From positions 15,808 to 79,807 of the forward strand of contig WELA01001243.1 of NCBI GenBank assembly GCA_009602735.1: a DNA stretch of 64,000 bases. The letters run 5' to 3'. The translations under genes and the position numbers were made by a program. Positions within the stretch are counted from its first letter, which is position 1. Every line of letters begins with the position of its first letter. Positions 29,354 to 42,300 of this stretch are shown here, one piece after another. Origin of the DNA: Mesotaenium endlicherianum (lineage: Eukaryota > Streptophyta > Zygnematophyceae > Zygnematales > Mesotaeniaceae). The notes under the pieces are model-generated. The model worked only from the letters and a program-made list of their open reading frames with translations, was not told the DNA's origin and made no database searches.

Positions 29354-30228
29354 AGCGACATGCAGCTAAGCTTTGTGACTAAGCACGGCATTCTCGAAAG
29401 ATGACGTTGCGTGGTGCCTGCGGAAGGCACGAATCTTGCCTGAGACATGTCATTCACTCTCACGCACTTTTGCCAAGAAGCAGAAGGAGCAGAAGGAGAA
29501 GAAGGAAGGAGAAGAAGGGCGCGAAGAAGAAGAAGGAGTTCCCAAGGTCATTGGAGAGCCGAGGCCCCACGCTTCTGCCGACGCTGAAGATTCTTCTCAG
29601 TGTATCATAGATAAGTCAGGATTGTAGGAGTTCCCAAGAGGGAATCTCACTGTTGAAAGCAGGAGAACTGCAGAATAGAATCTGCTAAAAGATTAGCACA
29701 GATTCGGCCGAACGCCACAAGTGTGTGAAGTAGCCTTAAAATGGTGAGTTGTGTGTTAGTTTCCAAGTTCTCAAAAGTCGCATTCGCATCTCGAAGACAG
29801 AAGAGTAGTATTGGCAGATAAAGCCCTTGGTGAAGAACTGAGTGAGCCTAGCCTGGCAGTGAAGAGCTGTTAAGGCGCGGTGTTAAGTGAAGAGCTTGAC
29901 CCAAGCCAGCATAGACGTGTAGTTTCAGAGCTTTGTAAGCTGTGACTGTGAAAGTTAAGCGAAAGCTTGAAGGGCAATTTTCTCTGAATCAGACGTTGTA
30001 TGTCAAGCTGCTTAGAGTGTGATTTCTGCAAACTACAATTTGCTCGCCTGTGAACCCAAAAACCTTTGGGCATAAAACTTATGTGGAAGTAACAGACTTC
30101 CGTCCTACTCCTGAGAACTTAGGTTCTGTGGTTCAAGTGAATAGAAATTCAAAGCAAATTGGGGATTGAGGCTTGTGAGGGCTGCCGGTGCTCAACCTGG
30201 AAGGGGACTCGGAGAAATTTAACTGTAC
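29354..30228 (+). other. element B leader (untranslated) region
   Basis: About 0.9 kb between the solo LTR insertion and the first gag ATG. It contains purine-rich AAGAAG tracts (29470-29540). No other gene is seen. Confidence 0.5.
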
Positions 30229-32490
30229 ATGCAGTTGAGGAGTGGAAGACTCTACTACCCTGTGGAGCCTATGGAAGGTTCTGATTCAAGCCAGAGTCCA
30301 CGAGGAAGTGAGACATTTCAGCGCACGGATAACCTGTGGAGTGAGCAACCGTCGGAAGACGAGTCTCGCCATACTGCCACGAACGGTGAGAATACGTATA
30401 ATGCGCAAGCTTTTGTACCCAATTTGGGCAGAGAGCACGACGTGTGGGGTAAAGTCAGTGAGTCTTGGTCGCCATTCGAAATGACTGGTGTTGATAAAGA
30501 TGAAAATCCTAAGTTCAAGCTGTCTACAAAGTGTTTTAGTGGACGAACCGGTGGAAATAGTCTCACTTTCGAAAAGTTTGATGAGATCTATTGGGCTGAT
30601 TTCTTTGAGAGAATCCAAAAGGATTCTTCTTACACTCAATCAGTTGCTTTTATCAGCTTGGTTCAGTATTTGGACAAGGATGCCTTGTTGCTTTTTCGCC
30701 AATTCCGGAAGGATGAGAACTTTACCCAGGAATGGGCGTTTGACGAGCAAAAGAAGGCAGGGGATTTAAAAATCCAGAAAGAGGCTGCGAAAGCCCGCCT
30801 GTCCGCTTTGTCATCAGGAAGAGCGATACCTGCGGCACCTGTTGAGAGTGTAGACTTAGCTGCACTAACACAAGAATTAACCGATGCCATGAGGCAACTC
30901 ACCGAGGGTCAGCAGCGAGCGGCTACTCGAGATGATGAATCTGGATCTGTCGCAGAATTGCGTAAAGTGTGTGCAGAATTGTCTGAAAAGATTGCTAATG
31001 CTCAGGAACGAGTAACGTGCAGGGCTGCACCTTTACAGGCCAGCATGGTGATAGTGCCACCACGGAAGCAAGCCATGCGCAAGCGTTGGCTAGTTGCCGT
31101 AGGGATATGGAGGCTGGGGATGACCAGTTAGACTCTGAGCACTGTCTGCGTCGTTTCTTTAAGTTGCTTGAAGCAAAATTCCTAGAGGATCGCAGTCTTA
31201 AGGAGCATCGTTATGTGCATTTTATCCGTCAGAAGAACGAGACAGTGATGGAGGTCAAATCCAGATTGGTAGACCTTGCCAAGAAGGCAAGAATCTATGA
31301 GCCTAGGATTGTGGCTGACAAATTCTTATTGTGCCTGGGTAAAGACACAGATCGGGAGGTCAGGCCGCACCTATCTGCGAAACGCGGAATCGACTGGAAC
31401 ATCGACGAGGCTCCTGAAAAAGCACGCAATGTCGAGGAAGGTAAAGTCTGGTACAAGGAGGCGTCCACGACGCTTATGGCTCCTGAGAGAAGGGAGGAAT
31501 CCTTTCAACCTAAGGCCAATAGCTCTAATTTTCAATTTAAAAGGAAGAGCGGATCTTTCAATAGGTTTGCTAAGCAAGCCAACACTGCTGAGACAGCAGA
31601 GGGCTGTTGGAATTGCGGGAAATCGGGACATCAGAAGAGAGATTGTCCGTACCCGGATGCTAAGCAATTGTCTGCTAGCAAGGCGCAGGTATGCGCATAT
31701 TGCAGCAAGAAGGGACATTCAGAAGATGAGCGTTGGTCTAAGAACCCAAATCTGAAGCCACCATGGGCTAATGTTGCCACGAAAGAGGCAGATAAGGGTA
31801 AGAGAAAGGAGAAAGATAACTCTGGTAACCGAAAGGGTAACCAGAAGTATGATGCTATGAGTGCAGAGATTGCAGAGTTGAAAGCTCAAATTGCAAGACT
31901 AAATGTGCTTAATGTCTATTATGATGCAGATGTGGCCGAAAAGACCGTCTGCAAAGGCGAGAAGCTGACGCTTGAGAAGGCCGTGGCTGCAACGGCTGCG
32001 GAGCGCGTAGATCATGACCGTCTGGTTCCAAGGAATGCTGGGAAGCTTCCTCAGACCTTTCAGATCACTCTCGATGAGAACGAGATTGCGCAGCTACGAC
32101 AAGCCAAGCCTGGGCCACGCAAGACATTTAGTTTTTCGCTGGAGAAGCTGAAGGCTCTGGTGGAACACCGGATTCAGCACATTCCTTGCCTTTCACTCGT
32201 TGATCTGCATCTTACGTATCCTTTCACGGTTGAAGAAGCCGGACAGCAGCTGGACATAGCTGAGAAAGGCGCAAACAGCGCTTCGTTGCCTACTAATTTC
32301 AACACTGTGAGAGTGCAGAACAAGGATAGAGTCTTGACGTTCAACGACTGGGCCGCTCCCAATATCCTATTGGACACTGGCGCACAGCCAATAATCTTGG
32401 GAAAGCAAGCTGTGAAAGCTCTGGGATTGACGGCAAGGGACCTGAAAGAAAGTCCTTTTCAGTTGAGGACTGCATCTGGGCAGTTTTAAA
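30229..32490 (+). mobile_element. element B gag and protease region
   Basis: Two overlapping reading stretches hold a capsid-like domain (alpha-helical, about 30.5-31.5 kb), a CCHC zinc knuckle CWNCGKSGHQKRDC followed by a second Cys/His cluster (31600-31760), and a retropepsin site LLDTGAQ near 32370. Gag packages the element RNA and retropepsin matures the polyprotein. Broken. Confidence 0.75.
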
Positions 32491-32979
32491 AGTCTTGTGG
32501 AATTACCCGCAAGCCTGTGAAAATCACAGTAAACTTGGAGATACCTGAGGAGGCGTCCCTGCTCATAGAATGCACGGTGACAGAGGCAGAGAACTATGAT
32601 GTTCTCTTGGTGACAGAAGCTCTGATTCCCCTGGGTATGGTCATCGACCTGCGGAAGCAGAGTGTGACTTACCAGTCAACAGATCGGCAGCCGACAGGAG
32701 AAATTCCTGTAAAAATGGTTTGCTCGGGAGAGGCGAACTACGGACTGCTAGACTGTTGTGTGAATGACCGGTATCAAGACCATTATGACCTCATCATGCA
32801 ACGCGAAGAGGAGGGCTACACCAGCGTCAACATGCCGACTCCCTTGGTTTGGCAACCTCGAATTATAGAGCAATTGGAAGCTGTGAGTAACAGGGACCGT
32901 GGCCCGCAAGAGCTGCTGCCAGTTCCTTATCCAGTTAAGACTGCTGCCAATTTGATGCCTGGAGTAGACCCGCTGCCGC

Positions 32980-34050
32980 AAGGCATTGTGAGGATGGAAG
33001 ATCCTTTTCGCAGGAGAGAAGTAGTAGTGCTGGAATTGTTTGCCGGACTTGGTTCTGGAACCATCGCACTGATTCAGCGAGGTATCCGGGTATCCAAAGT
33101 GCTGTATGTGGACAATGATGAAAGTGCGTTCACAGCATTTAAGGAGGTCATGAGTCAGATGCGGCAAATGCATCATTTCAAGGCGCCGGTGCCTACTGAC
33201 TCTAGTTTGGTGCGTCTTGCTGGAGGAAACATTCTCGATGTGAACTCTGAGGACCTGTATGGTTACAGGATTGACTGGATCTTTGCGGGATTCCCTTGTC
33301 AACCTTTCTCGCAAGCTGGGAACAGGAGGGGATTCAATGACCCGCGAGCACAACACTGGAGATGGATGGTGAAAATCATCAGCATGCTGCGGGAACGCCA
33401 GCATCTCTACCCACCAGTGTTTGTGATTGAGAATGTACATCCAAGTATGGATTACAACCAAATGAAGCCAGGAGATCCATGGCTGGTCTTTGACTCCACC
33501 CTTGGACATCATGTATTGATCAACGATGCCAGGCACGGAGGACTCTCACACCGGGCCAGACTATCTGGACCAACGGGATGTCCATTGAAATCCTGAGGGA
33601 GATGGAGGAGATCACGCGGTGCTCACCAACAGCAGTATCTGTGGGAGAAGCACTGAAAGTGGACACCAAGCCAGTGATTAGGAGGGATTCCTACACACAG
33701 TACGTCGTCAACGAGCCAGGCCGGCCAAGGGTGGTGCTGCCCACCTTCACGGCATACCCAAGATCACGCGCATTCATAAATGGAGGACCAAGAATGGTTA
33801 AGAATGCGCACGACAGAGAAGCTCAGTGGAGAGAGCCGACAACTGAAGAGAAGGGAAGGTGCTTGGGGGTACCCAACTCCATTGCACAAGAAATTGGTGC
33901 GATGGTGGGACAGGACGACGCTGGGAAGATATTCGGCAATATGATTGGGCATCACTCCATGACGTGGTTGGTGGAGACAATTATAACTTGGCAGCAGATG
34001 ACATTCTCTGACAAGCCTATGCCCAGGCCGAGTGTAGTGAAACAGATAGA
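32980..34050 (+). mobile_element. element B DNA (cytosine-5) methyltransferase domain
   Basis: C5-methyltransferase motifs appear in canonical order. Motif I is LELFAGLGSG (SAM binding, near 33035). The acidic SAM-contact residue is in VLYVDNDES. Motif IV is GFPCQPFSQAG with the catalytic Cys (near 33290). Motif VI is VIENV. Motif VIII is SHRARL, followed by a variable target-recognition stretch and a motif X-like GNMIGHHS near 33940. The enzyme family transfers methyl from SAM to C5 of cytosine in DNA. The domain lies between protease and RT of a retroelement and has no introns, so it is cargo of the element and not a host gene at this site. Part of a fossil; whether this copy is active cannot be judged. 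Confidence 0.88.
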
Positions 34051-34565
34051 TAAAGTACTTAGTAAAACAGAATACTTTATCTATTCAAGACAAGGATCTT
34101 TGAACACAAGTGGTAGCTTCTTGAAAGAGAGATGGCTTCTTGAAAGTTAATATATTTCTGGATTTTGGCAAGTACAAGAGTGATTCTGGAATGTCTTTCT
34201 ATGTTCTAGCTCTTGTTTATATACTTGCTACATAAGTAATTTCTAGGAAGGTGTATGTTGATGTGTTGGCACCCAACACATCCCAAAACTTGCCACCTCT
34301 TTCTAGAATAATGTACACATGTCCTTTTGACCTAAAAATGGCACATCTGACTTTTGCCACATGGAGTTCTTCTAGGTCTTTCCTCTAACTTCGAAAATGC
34401 CTTGGAAGGTACAAAGGACATGAACCAAGTTACTAGAATACCTATTCACACTTGACTCCACACAATACCACTCCAAATATATTTGAAAACATTAAAATAT
34501 ATGCATACTAATATATAATAACTCAAATCACTACACCGAGACCAGTTACGATTGGAGTCCATGTA
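34051..34565. other. AT-rich segment inside element B
   Basis: About 0.5 kb, clearly more AT-rich than its surroundings, between the methyltransferase and the next coding stretch. It may be a small insertion. No target duplication or family could be assigned. Confidence 0.4.
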
Positions 34566-36348
34566 GTGCCAATCTCCGATCGGAGAGCTATCAGGGAAGC
34601 GCATCAGCGACAAGAAGAATATGGTGTTGAAAGGGACGTAGCTGAGGCTGACCAAGGTGAAGCACTCAGAGAAACCAGAGTTGCGGAGCTGACCAGGTGT
34701 CAAGACCTACTGGCGCGAATTGACAATCGGATGGCGGCTCTACACGACCCTCTGGAAAGAGAGCTGCGAAGGCAGCGAGAAGACGTAGCCATGGAAGACC
34801 AGGCAACTAGTGAAGCAAACCCTTTGGCGAGCGCTGCAGCAAGCAAATCACAGGAGGTCCCATTATCTGCAGAACGCGCCAGCCAAATATTTGTAAGGAT
34901 GCCGAAATGGGAGGAAGAGACCACTTCTGAGTTACGGAACATGGCCCAAGACCAGGTCTTCGGAGGCTCATCCCCACACGCGGCAACGTCAAGGTATGAA
35001 GGACGCCAGTGCAATATTGGCAAATGGGCTGAAGAATGCAGTCAGAATTCAGGAAATTCTGGAGAGTCTGGAAAGACCATTTGCCTGAAGGTGATCTTTG
35101 AAGAACGCAGGAAGGAGACGGTTGAGATTGCCCGCCACACCTGTTCTGATGAGCCCAGAGCTAGAGGCCAAAGGGCAACCACAAGACACAGTTGGCAGCA
35201 CAGCTGAGTCAATCACCAGGCAAATCATGGAGCAGTTGCTGGAAGCAGACGCCCCTCGACTCAAGGAAGAGAAAGTGGCAAAAGCAGCTCGCGCTCTACT
35301 GTCAGCCATCATCAACATGGCGAGGCTCAACACAGGTTGGGATGAAGAATCGCCGCCTCTTATAACAGAGAAGCCGGAGGAGGGAGAGGATGCAAAGATG
35401 CAAGGCCTCTCAGAGTTTGAGTTGCCATCACTCAATAATGGAGGGGACTTTAGGGAAGAAATTCCACGTTTTCCCACGCCAGCGTTGGATCTGCTTGACT
35501 TGCAGGAGCTGAGGACAGACGACTGGGTAGCTGACCACCTGATGGGGCCAAGCCCGGCAGACCCTTATGAAGAACTAAGGTCACCAACATCCAGTACCCC
35601 TACTGCCAGTCTTTCAGTGGCAGAGCCCAAGTCAATCGCACGACCGCCGAATCGGCAGGAGGTGACTGCCTGCAGTGCTAAAGTGGAGACGGCGCAAGGT
35701 AAGCCCAAGGGTCGCGCAAGCAGACCAAGGAAGGTGGCCCGTGAGGGTAACGCATCTTTTAGGAGGATGCTAAAGCGACATTTCAAGCATAAGGGGAAGG
35801 CTCAGAGAGAGGGCCTTCCGCGAGGAACCACAGCCCCACCTCCTCCGCCTCTGCGGGATATTTTGCAGAGAGAGGGAGAGGACGGCTTGATTCGCAGGGC
35901 AATGGCATTGGGCATTAGTGTGCCGCCAGGCATTAACATGCCCTTGTTGCAACTATCAAATCTTAGGATGCAAAGGCTGGAGGCACCTGCTCCCATGATA
36001 CATGCAATTCCAGAATGGAAACTGGTGGATCTGGGAAACACCATCAGCCGCTTGACCGCAGCAGATGATGCTTTCCTCGCACAACTAGCGGCACCTCAAA
36101 GGCCGCAAACGTTGGCACAGGCATGGATGGTCACACCACCCGCGAGGGAGGAGTATAGTACGACCGTCGCCCGCATGGCTATTATTGAGCAAAAGTGGGG
36201 CTGGGTAATCAGCCCTAGGACAGATCATGCAGGTTGGCCAGTGGCAAACCAGCCACGGCCACGTGACGAAGAAGGAACCGGGACCAATTGGACGGCAGTC
36301 GACGAGGAAATGTTCTTGAGGCAACCCAGTCTGACTTGGGCCGCATAA
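34566..36348 (+). mobile_element. element B accessory region, function unknown
   Basis: A coding stretch between the methyltransferase and RT. The first part is Glu/Arg-rich and probably coiled-coil. The second (about 35.1-36.35 kb) has an acidic middle, a strongly basic segment (KGRASRPRKVAREG, near 35710) that could bind nucleic acid or direct nuclear import, and a Pro-rich stretch. I recognise no domain. It could be a highly diverged structural region or a second cargo. Confidence 0.5.
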
Positions 36349-36429
36349 GCTCAGTCAGACAGAGTGGGAGTGTGTGGAGAAAACTTGCGAAGAGCTGCAT
36401 AAGCTCCGCACGATTGAAAAATCTACCTC

Positions 36430-37103
36430 AGTGAAAACAGAAGATCGAGGTAAGACAGCCTTCTGGGCTCAAAGGGAACATTGGCAATGAACAGTAATGC
36501 CATTTGGGCTGAAAAATGCCCCAGCCATATTTTAGAGGACTATGGATAAAGTGCTGGAGGGGCTGGATTTTGCTAAGCCATACATTGACGATGTGGTAGT
36601 ATTCAGCAAGTCCATAGAGGAGCACCTCGAGCACTTGGAACAAGTGTTCCAGCGTTTGGAGAAATTCCACATGAAGCTGCATCCTGGGAAGTGCAGATTC
36701 TTTGAGGCACACGTGCCTTACCTAGGACATGAGATTGGGAATAATGCTATGTCCCCTCAGGCTGTGAAGACTGAGGCTATTTACAAGATACCTGCACCTG
36801 CAAATATGTCTAAGCTGAAAGCTCTGTTAGGCCTAAGCGGATACTATCGTAAGTTTGTAAAGGATTATAGCAGAATTGCTAAACCCCTGACGGAAGTCCT
36901 TAAAAAGGATGTGCTTTTTGTGTGGACAGAAGCTCAGGAGAAAGCCATGAACGAGCTTAAGGAGCGGCTGGTAACAGCCCTAGTCTTGCAAACGTTTGAC
37001 TACTCCAAGCCGTTCAATCTGCACACCGACTGGAGTCGTGTGGGAATTGGCGCAGTACTCACTCAGGCCGCAAGCCCTAGAGAGGAGTATGTCATTGCCT
37101 ATG
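36430..37103 (+). mobile_element. element B reverse transcriptase / RNase H, left part
   Basis: A Ty3/gypsy-type RT is recognised by VMPFGLKNAP, the YIDD active-site box, HPGKCRFF and LGLSGYYRKFV, running into RNase H (LHTDWS). Element A interrupts it at 37104, and it resumes at 46118. Fossil. Confidence 0.85.
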
Positions 37104-37815
37104 TGTAATGAATCAGTATATTAGTGGATATAATATTCATTTAAATATAATAGTTAATTAAGTTCAGCCTGCTAAACTTCAGTCAATAGTCAGTCTGCTG
37201 GACTTTACCTAATTATCAGTTTAATGACTCAGCCAGAAGCAGCAGGCTGAAGTCCATATAAGTCAGCTTGCTGACCCATTCTTTGACAGCCAGCTGACTT
37301 CCGTACTCGGTAGCAGCAAACTGCCTTGACATACACCTAAGCACGATATGCTAGATGAATGGCCAGATGACATCCCTATGATGGATGGCGATTCGGGATG
37401 ATGGGAGATGGCGGTGGATTTGGTTAACCGAGGTCCTACCAACGTGGTTAACTCCCGGGTAGGCAGTGCCATCGCACTGACCGTTGAACAGTAAACTCAT
37501 TCCATGTACATATGCTAGGCATTGCTCTCGAGTTCGGCATTCGGAAACGAGGCCAACTCTCTTGTACAGCTTACTGAGAGAGATCTGAATCCAAGGCGAG
37601 AAGCCATTGATACGCACTGTCTTCTAACATTGCTTATGTATGAGTTTACTGATTTGCATCATTGATGCTAGTTTACTCTCATTTGACTTACGAGTATTAT
37701 TCCCTGCTAGTGTATTGTCCTTTGCCGTTTAACCAGTTATACCATAAAGATTACTTGCTGATATAAAGATATTTTTTAATTGTTAATCGCCTATTTGGTA
37801 AGTCGATTCATTTCA
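37104..37815 (+). repeat. element A left LTR
   Basis: 712 bp, begins TGTAATGAATCAG and ends CATTTCA, followed by the primer-binding site. Confidence 0.95.
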
Positions 37816-37849
37816 GTGGTATCGAAGCAGTTTTCACAGTCTTCTTTGC

Positions 37850-39328
37850 ATGGTAAGAACAAGGTCTCAAACTAGCAACTCCCGAGACATGGAGAACCAG
37901 GATAACGAGAATGTCAAAAACCAGGCGGAAAGCCATGTAGCGGGAACCCGTACCTATTCTGAAGCAGTAGCCGATACTGCAGCTAGGGAGGCTGCAGATG
38001 AGGCAGCGGCTATTACCGCAGTCGCAGCTCAGCAAGCTGAGGAGGAGATAGCCAGACTAGAAGCTGAACAAGTAGCAAAGGCCGCTGAATATATACAAAG
38101 GAGGGAAGGACAGCCAGCTGACGAGCGCACTGTTGAAGAACTTATGGCATCAAGGGCCAATGTTCTGAACCCACCTCCTGCCGTACAACTCAATGTACCC
38201 CTAGGTCAAATACGTGACCGGCTGAATGCGGCAGGAATTGCTGCTGCAGGAGCAAGAGGGATTGTTGAGGACACTACTCAGCGAGTAGATGCCAATGCTG
38301 CTGCTGCATTTGCTAATCTACCACCCCAAAATGTAGACTTGGGAGCATTGTTCGTTCAGATGCAGTCGCAAATGGCGACCATGTATCAGTCCCAGCAGGA
38401 GGACAAAAGAATCATAATGTCCCTACTCCGGGACAGAGACCAACTGGGGTCTCACACCACTAGTGGTGGTGGCCGAGGGCCTAGTAAGCCCAAGCCGAAA
38501 CCTCCCCAGGACTATGATCCTGAGGGAAACAGAAAATATTACCTGATCAAGTTTCTCGCGGATGTTGAGCAGTGGCTGGAGAACTACCCAGAACTGCAAG
38601 ATTACGAGAAGGTCAGGCACACCGGTGCGCTACTGAAAGGCAGTGCCGCAGACTGGTGGCTTTACTGGAGGGAAGAGCGTAAGGCTCGGGAACTCGGTGA
38701 CCCTACGTGGGTAGAGTTTGTCGAGAAGTTGCATGAGAAGTTTGATGTCATCAACCAGCAGGAGAAAGCTATCTATGCGATGATCTCCCTGACACTGAAG
38801 CAGACCACTTCAGTTGCTGAGTTTGCTCAAAAGTTCCAAGAGAACATGATGAAGCAGCCTGATTTGCCAGAACGGTATAGGATAGCATACTTCAGGTATG
38901 GCTTGAAATCCGAGGTCTCTGGTCATTTTGCTGAGAAAAAGTATGAGAAACTGGCTGACTTGATCCAGGATGCTGACGCCTGGGATCAGCAGCAGTTCAA
39001 TCACAAGCGCCAGAGTAACGCTTTGGTGTCTAAGATTGTCAAAAAGCCCCACGGTTCCTACAATGCAGTTGAAGGAGACCAGGCTGAGGATAATCAGGGT
39101 GATGAATATGAGTATGAGTACAATGCTATTCAGTCTAGAGGTAGAGGTGGTCCCTCTCGAGGTGGCTATGGAAGGGGTGGTGGTAGGACTAAGCCGAGAC
39201 CAGCCTCAGCAAAATCTACTTGCTACCATTGTCAGCAGAAAGGCCACTACAGAGAACAGTGTCCGGTCAAGCACCTGCCTAAGGTCGAGAGAAAAGACCA
39301 GCCTTTAAAAGACAGCAACAGTCAGTAA
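37850..39328 (+). mobile_element. element A gag
   Basis: About 490 residues: Ala/Glu-rich coiled-coil N-terminus, a retrotransposon gag (capsid) domain with the WWLYWREE and FVEKLHEKF region, an RG-rich linker, and a C-terminal CCHC zinc knuckle CYHCQQKGHYREQC for RNA packaging. Confidence 0.9.
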
Positions 39329-39396
39329 TCCAGTCTACTGACTGTGAGGATGCTAGAGATAGTGAGTCGTCACTAGCTGCCCTCGTAGCAGGTATT

Positions 39397-42300
39397 ATGG
39401 GTCCTGCTGAACTGGATTCACTATGCATGCCTGACAAACAGATAAAGGAGACCATCAGTAATATAGACGTCCAGAGAGTGCACACTCTGGATGCTCTTGT
39501 TCCACCTGATGTCCAACATTTCTTTGCTACGTCAGGAGAACAATGCGAAAGTCAGGAAAAGACAGTCCCCCCTATCCTACTGCATTGCATGATTGCAGGT
39601 AGGAAGGTGAGGGCATTTGTTGACGGAGGGGCGTCACATACTTTTATCCACAAGGACTTAGTTAAGCGGCTAAGGCTGCCTACTGTCACCCAAGGGAATA
39701 GAAAAATATTCCTTGGAGATGCCTCAAGTATCCCGGGAGGAGTTATAACCAAGCCTATTGAGGTCCAGTTAGGTTCTGGCATTGCAGTTCTAACTGAAAC
39801 GCTTACATTTGAGGTACTCAACACTGGCTTTTATGATCTCGTGCTAGGCAGGTCCTGGCTTAATAGACATCAAGCTGAAGTGTGTTGGAGCAGAGGTACA
39901 GTTAAAGTGAGAGGAGCCAGTGATGGGCAAACTGACTTGGCACCCACCAGTGCTCTTCCTCTTGTCCTGTGTGGATGGCAAATGAAGGAGAAGAAGAGGC
40001 TTCCAGAAGGATGCAAGTTGCTGACTGCAATGGAGTTCGTCAAAAGCTGGAACCAGAAGGAAGACAGAATGTTCTGTCTGCTGCTAAGAGAGGTACCTCC
40101 ACAACCTGGAGAAGTGGTTGAGAAAAAGGTACACCCTCCGGAGCACCCTACTGCTGCAAACATTGTTGCTCAGTACACGGATGTGTTTAATATGCCTCCA
40201 GGACTACCCCCTAAGCGGGAAGTAGATCATAGGATTGATCTATTACCTGGTAGCCAGCCACCCTGGCAACGCACGTATGGCTTGTCTTATTTGGAGAGTG
40301 AGGAGTTGAAAACACAGATTGCAGAGCTGGAGGAAAATGGTTACATTTCTCCCAGTAAATCACCGTACGGCGCACCTATCCTATTTGTTAAGAAAAAGGA
40401 TGGCAGTATGCGGATGTGTGTGGATTACAGAGCCCTGAACAGAATTACAGTAAAGAACAAGTATGCTTTACCCAGAATCGAGGACTTGCTTGACACCCTG
40501 TCTGGCGCTTAAGTGTTCAGTAAGATAGATCTCAAGAGTGGTTATCATCAAATCAGAATTGCTGAGGGGGATGAAAACAAGACTGCTTTCCGCACACGTT
40601 ATGGACACTATGAGTTCATGCCATTTGGACTGACTAATGCTCCTGCTACCTTCATGGGTGCTATGAATGACATTTTTAGACCTTATTTGGATAAGTTTGT
40701 GCAAGTTTTCCTGGATAATATTTTAATTTTCTCTAAAGATGAAGCTCAGCACACTGAACACTTAAAAACAGTCCTGGACACTCTGCGTAAAAATCACTTA
40801 TATACTAAAATGAGCAAGTGTGATTACTTTAAGGAAAGTATTGAATTCTTAGGCCACGTTGTCAGTAAGGAGGGCATCAGTGTGGATCCTAAGAAAGTCC
40901 AGATCATAAGGGACTGGCCAGTACCACAGTCTGTCTCTGAAGTTAGATCCTTCCTCGGGTTGGCTAACTACTATAGGAGATTTATTGAGAATTATTCCAC
41001 AAAGGCCAGTAAACTGACTGACCTTACTAAGAAAGACATCGGGTATGTGTGGGGGGAAGAGCAGCAGGCTGCCTTCCAGACCCTTAAAGATGCCCTTTGT
41101 TCTGCCCCAGTGCTAGCCGTGTATGACTCCAGCAAACCGGTGCAGGTGGTTACTGATGCCTCTGACTTTGCCATGGGTGCTATTTTGTTGCAGCCTGCTG
41201 ACAAAACCACAAAGGATGGTAAGGTACGGCAGGAGTGGCATCCTGTGNNNNNNNNNNNNCTGTATGAGTCTATGAAATTTAANCTAGCGGAGATTAATAC
41301 TCAGTGCATGATAAAGAGCTGCTAGCTATCATTCATGTACTCAAACAGTGGAGAGCATACTTACATGGTAAAGCTTTTAAGGTGATTACAGATCATCTAG
41401 CTCTGACCCACTTTCAGAAGAAGTCCAAGCTGTCGAGGAGGGAGAACCGCTGGAGCCAGATGCTGGAGCAGTTCCAAGTCCAGATCGACTACAAACCAGG
41501 GAAGTTGAATCCTGCTGATGCACTCTCTAGAAGACCTGACTTGCAAGAAAGGAACTTTAGTCAGCATGCTGTAGATAAAGTCCTGTGTGCACTCACTTCA
41601 CTAAAGGTGAAAAAGTCCTTCCTTGAACAACTTAGGAAAGCCTACCTTTCTGACCCAACATTTGAGCCCAGCCCCACTACTGGTGTGTGTCGTGCTACTG
41701 CACTCGGGTATAAGCTTAAGGGAGGGGTCTGGGTGACTGAAACCACTTCAGGCAGGCTGAAGCTGGTCATTCCTAATAACTTGGAAATAAGGTCTCTCTT
41801 ACTGAGTCAAGCTCATGCCAGTCTCCTGGGTGGACATTTGGGGCAGGCCAAAACTGTTGGCAAACTGGCAAAACATTATCATTGGGAGGGGTTACCCCGG
41901 GAGGTCTTGAAATATGTCAAGTCCTGTGACCAGTGTCAGAGAAATAAGTCTCGGCACACACCACCTGGAGGTCTCTTGCAACCGCTGCCCATCCCAGCTG
42001 GACGCTGGGAAACTATATCCATGGACTGGGTGGTCTCACCACCAAGAACTGCCAACGGGCATGATTCCAAACTGGTAGTCATGGATAAACTGACAAAAAT
42101 GGTCATTTTTATCCCCACAACTGTCAAAGTGACTGCACTCGAAACAGCGAGACAGTTTTACAACCATGTAGTATGCCAACATGGGCTCCCTTCTAATATC
42201 ATCTCAGACAGAGACTCAAAATTCACCTCTAAGTTCTGGAGAGCTTTAATGGGGTTAATGGGAGTCAAACAGCTGCTCAGCACAGCAAACCACCCTCAGA

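Noticed and set aside
32980-34050. DNA methyltransferase as a host gene
   Set aside because: It has no introns, is bracketed by gag/protease and RT of one element, and lies on the same strand as them.
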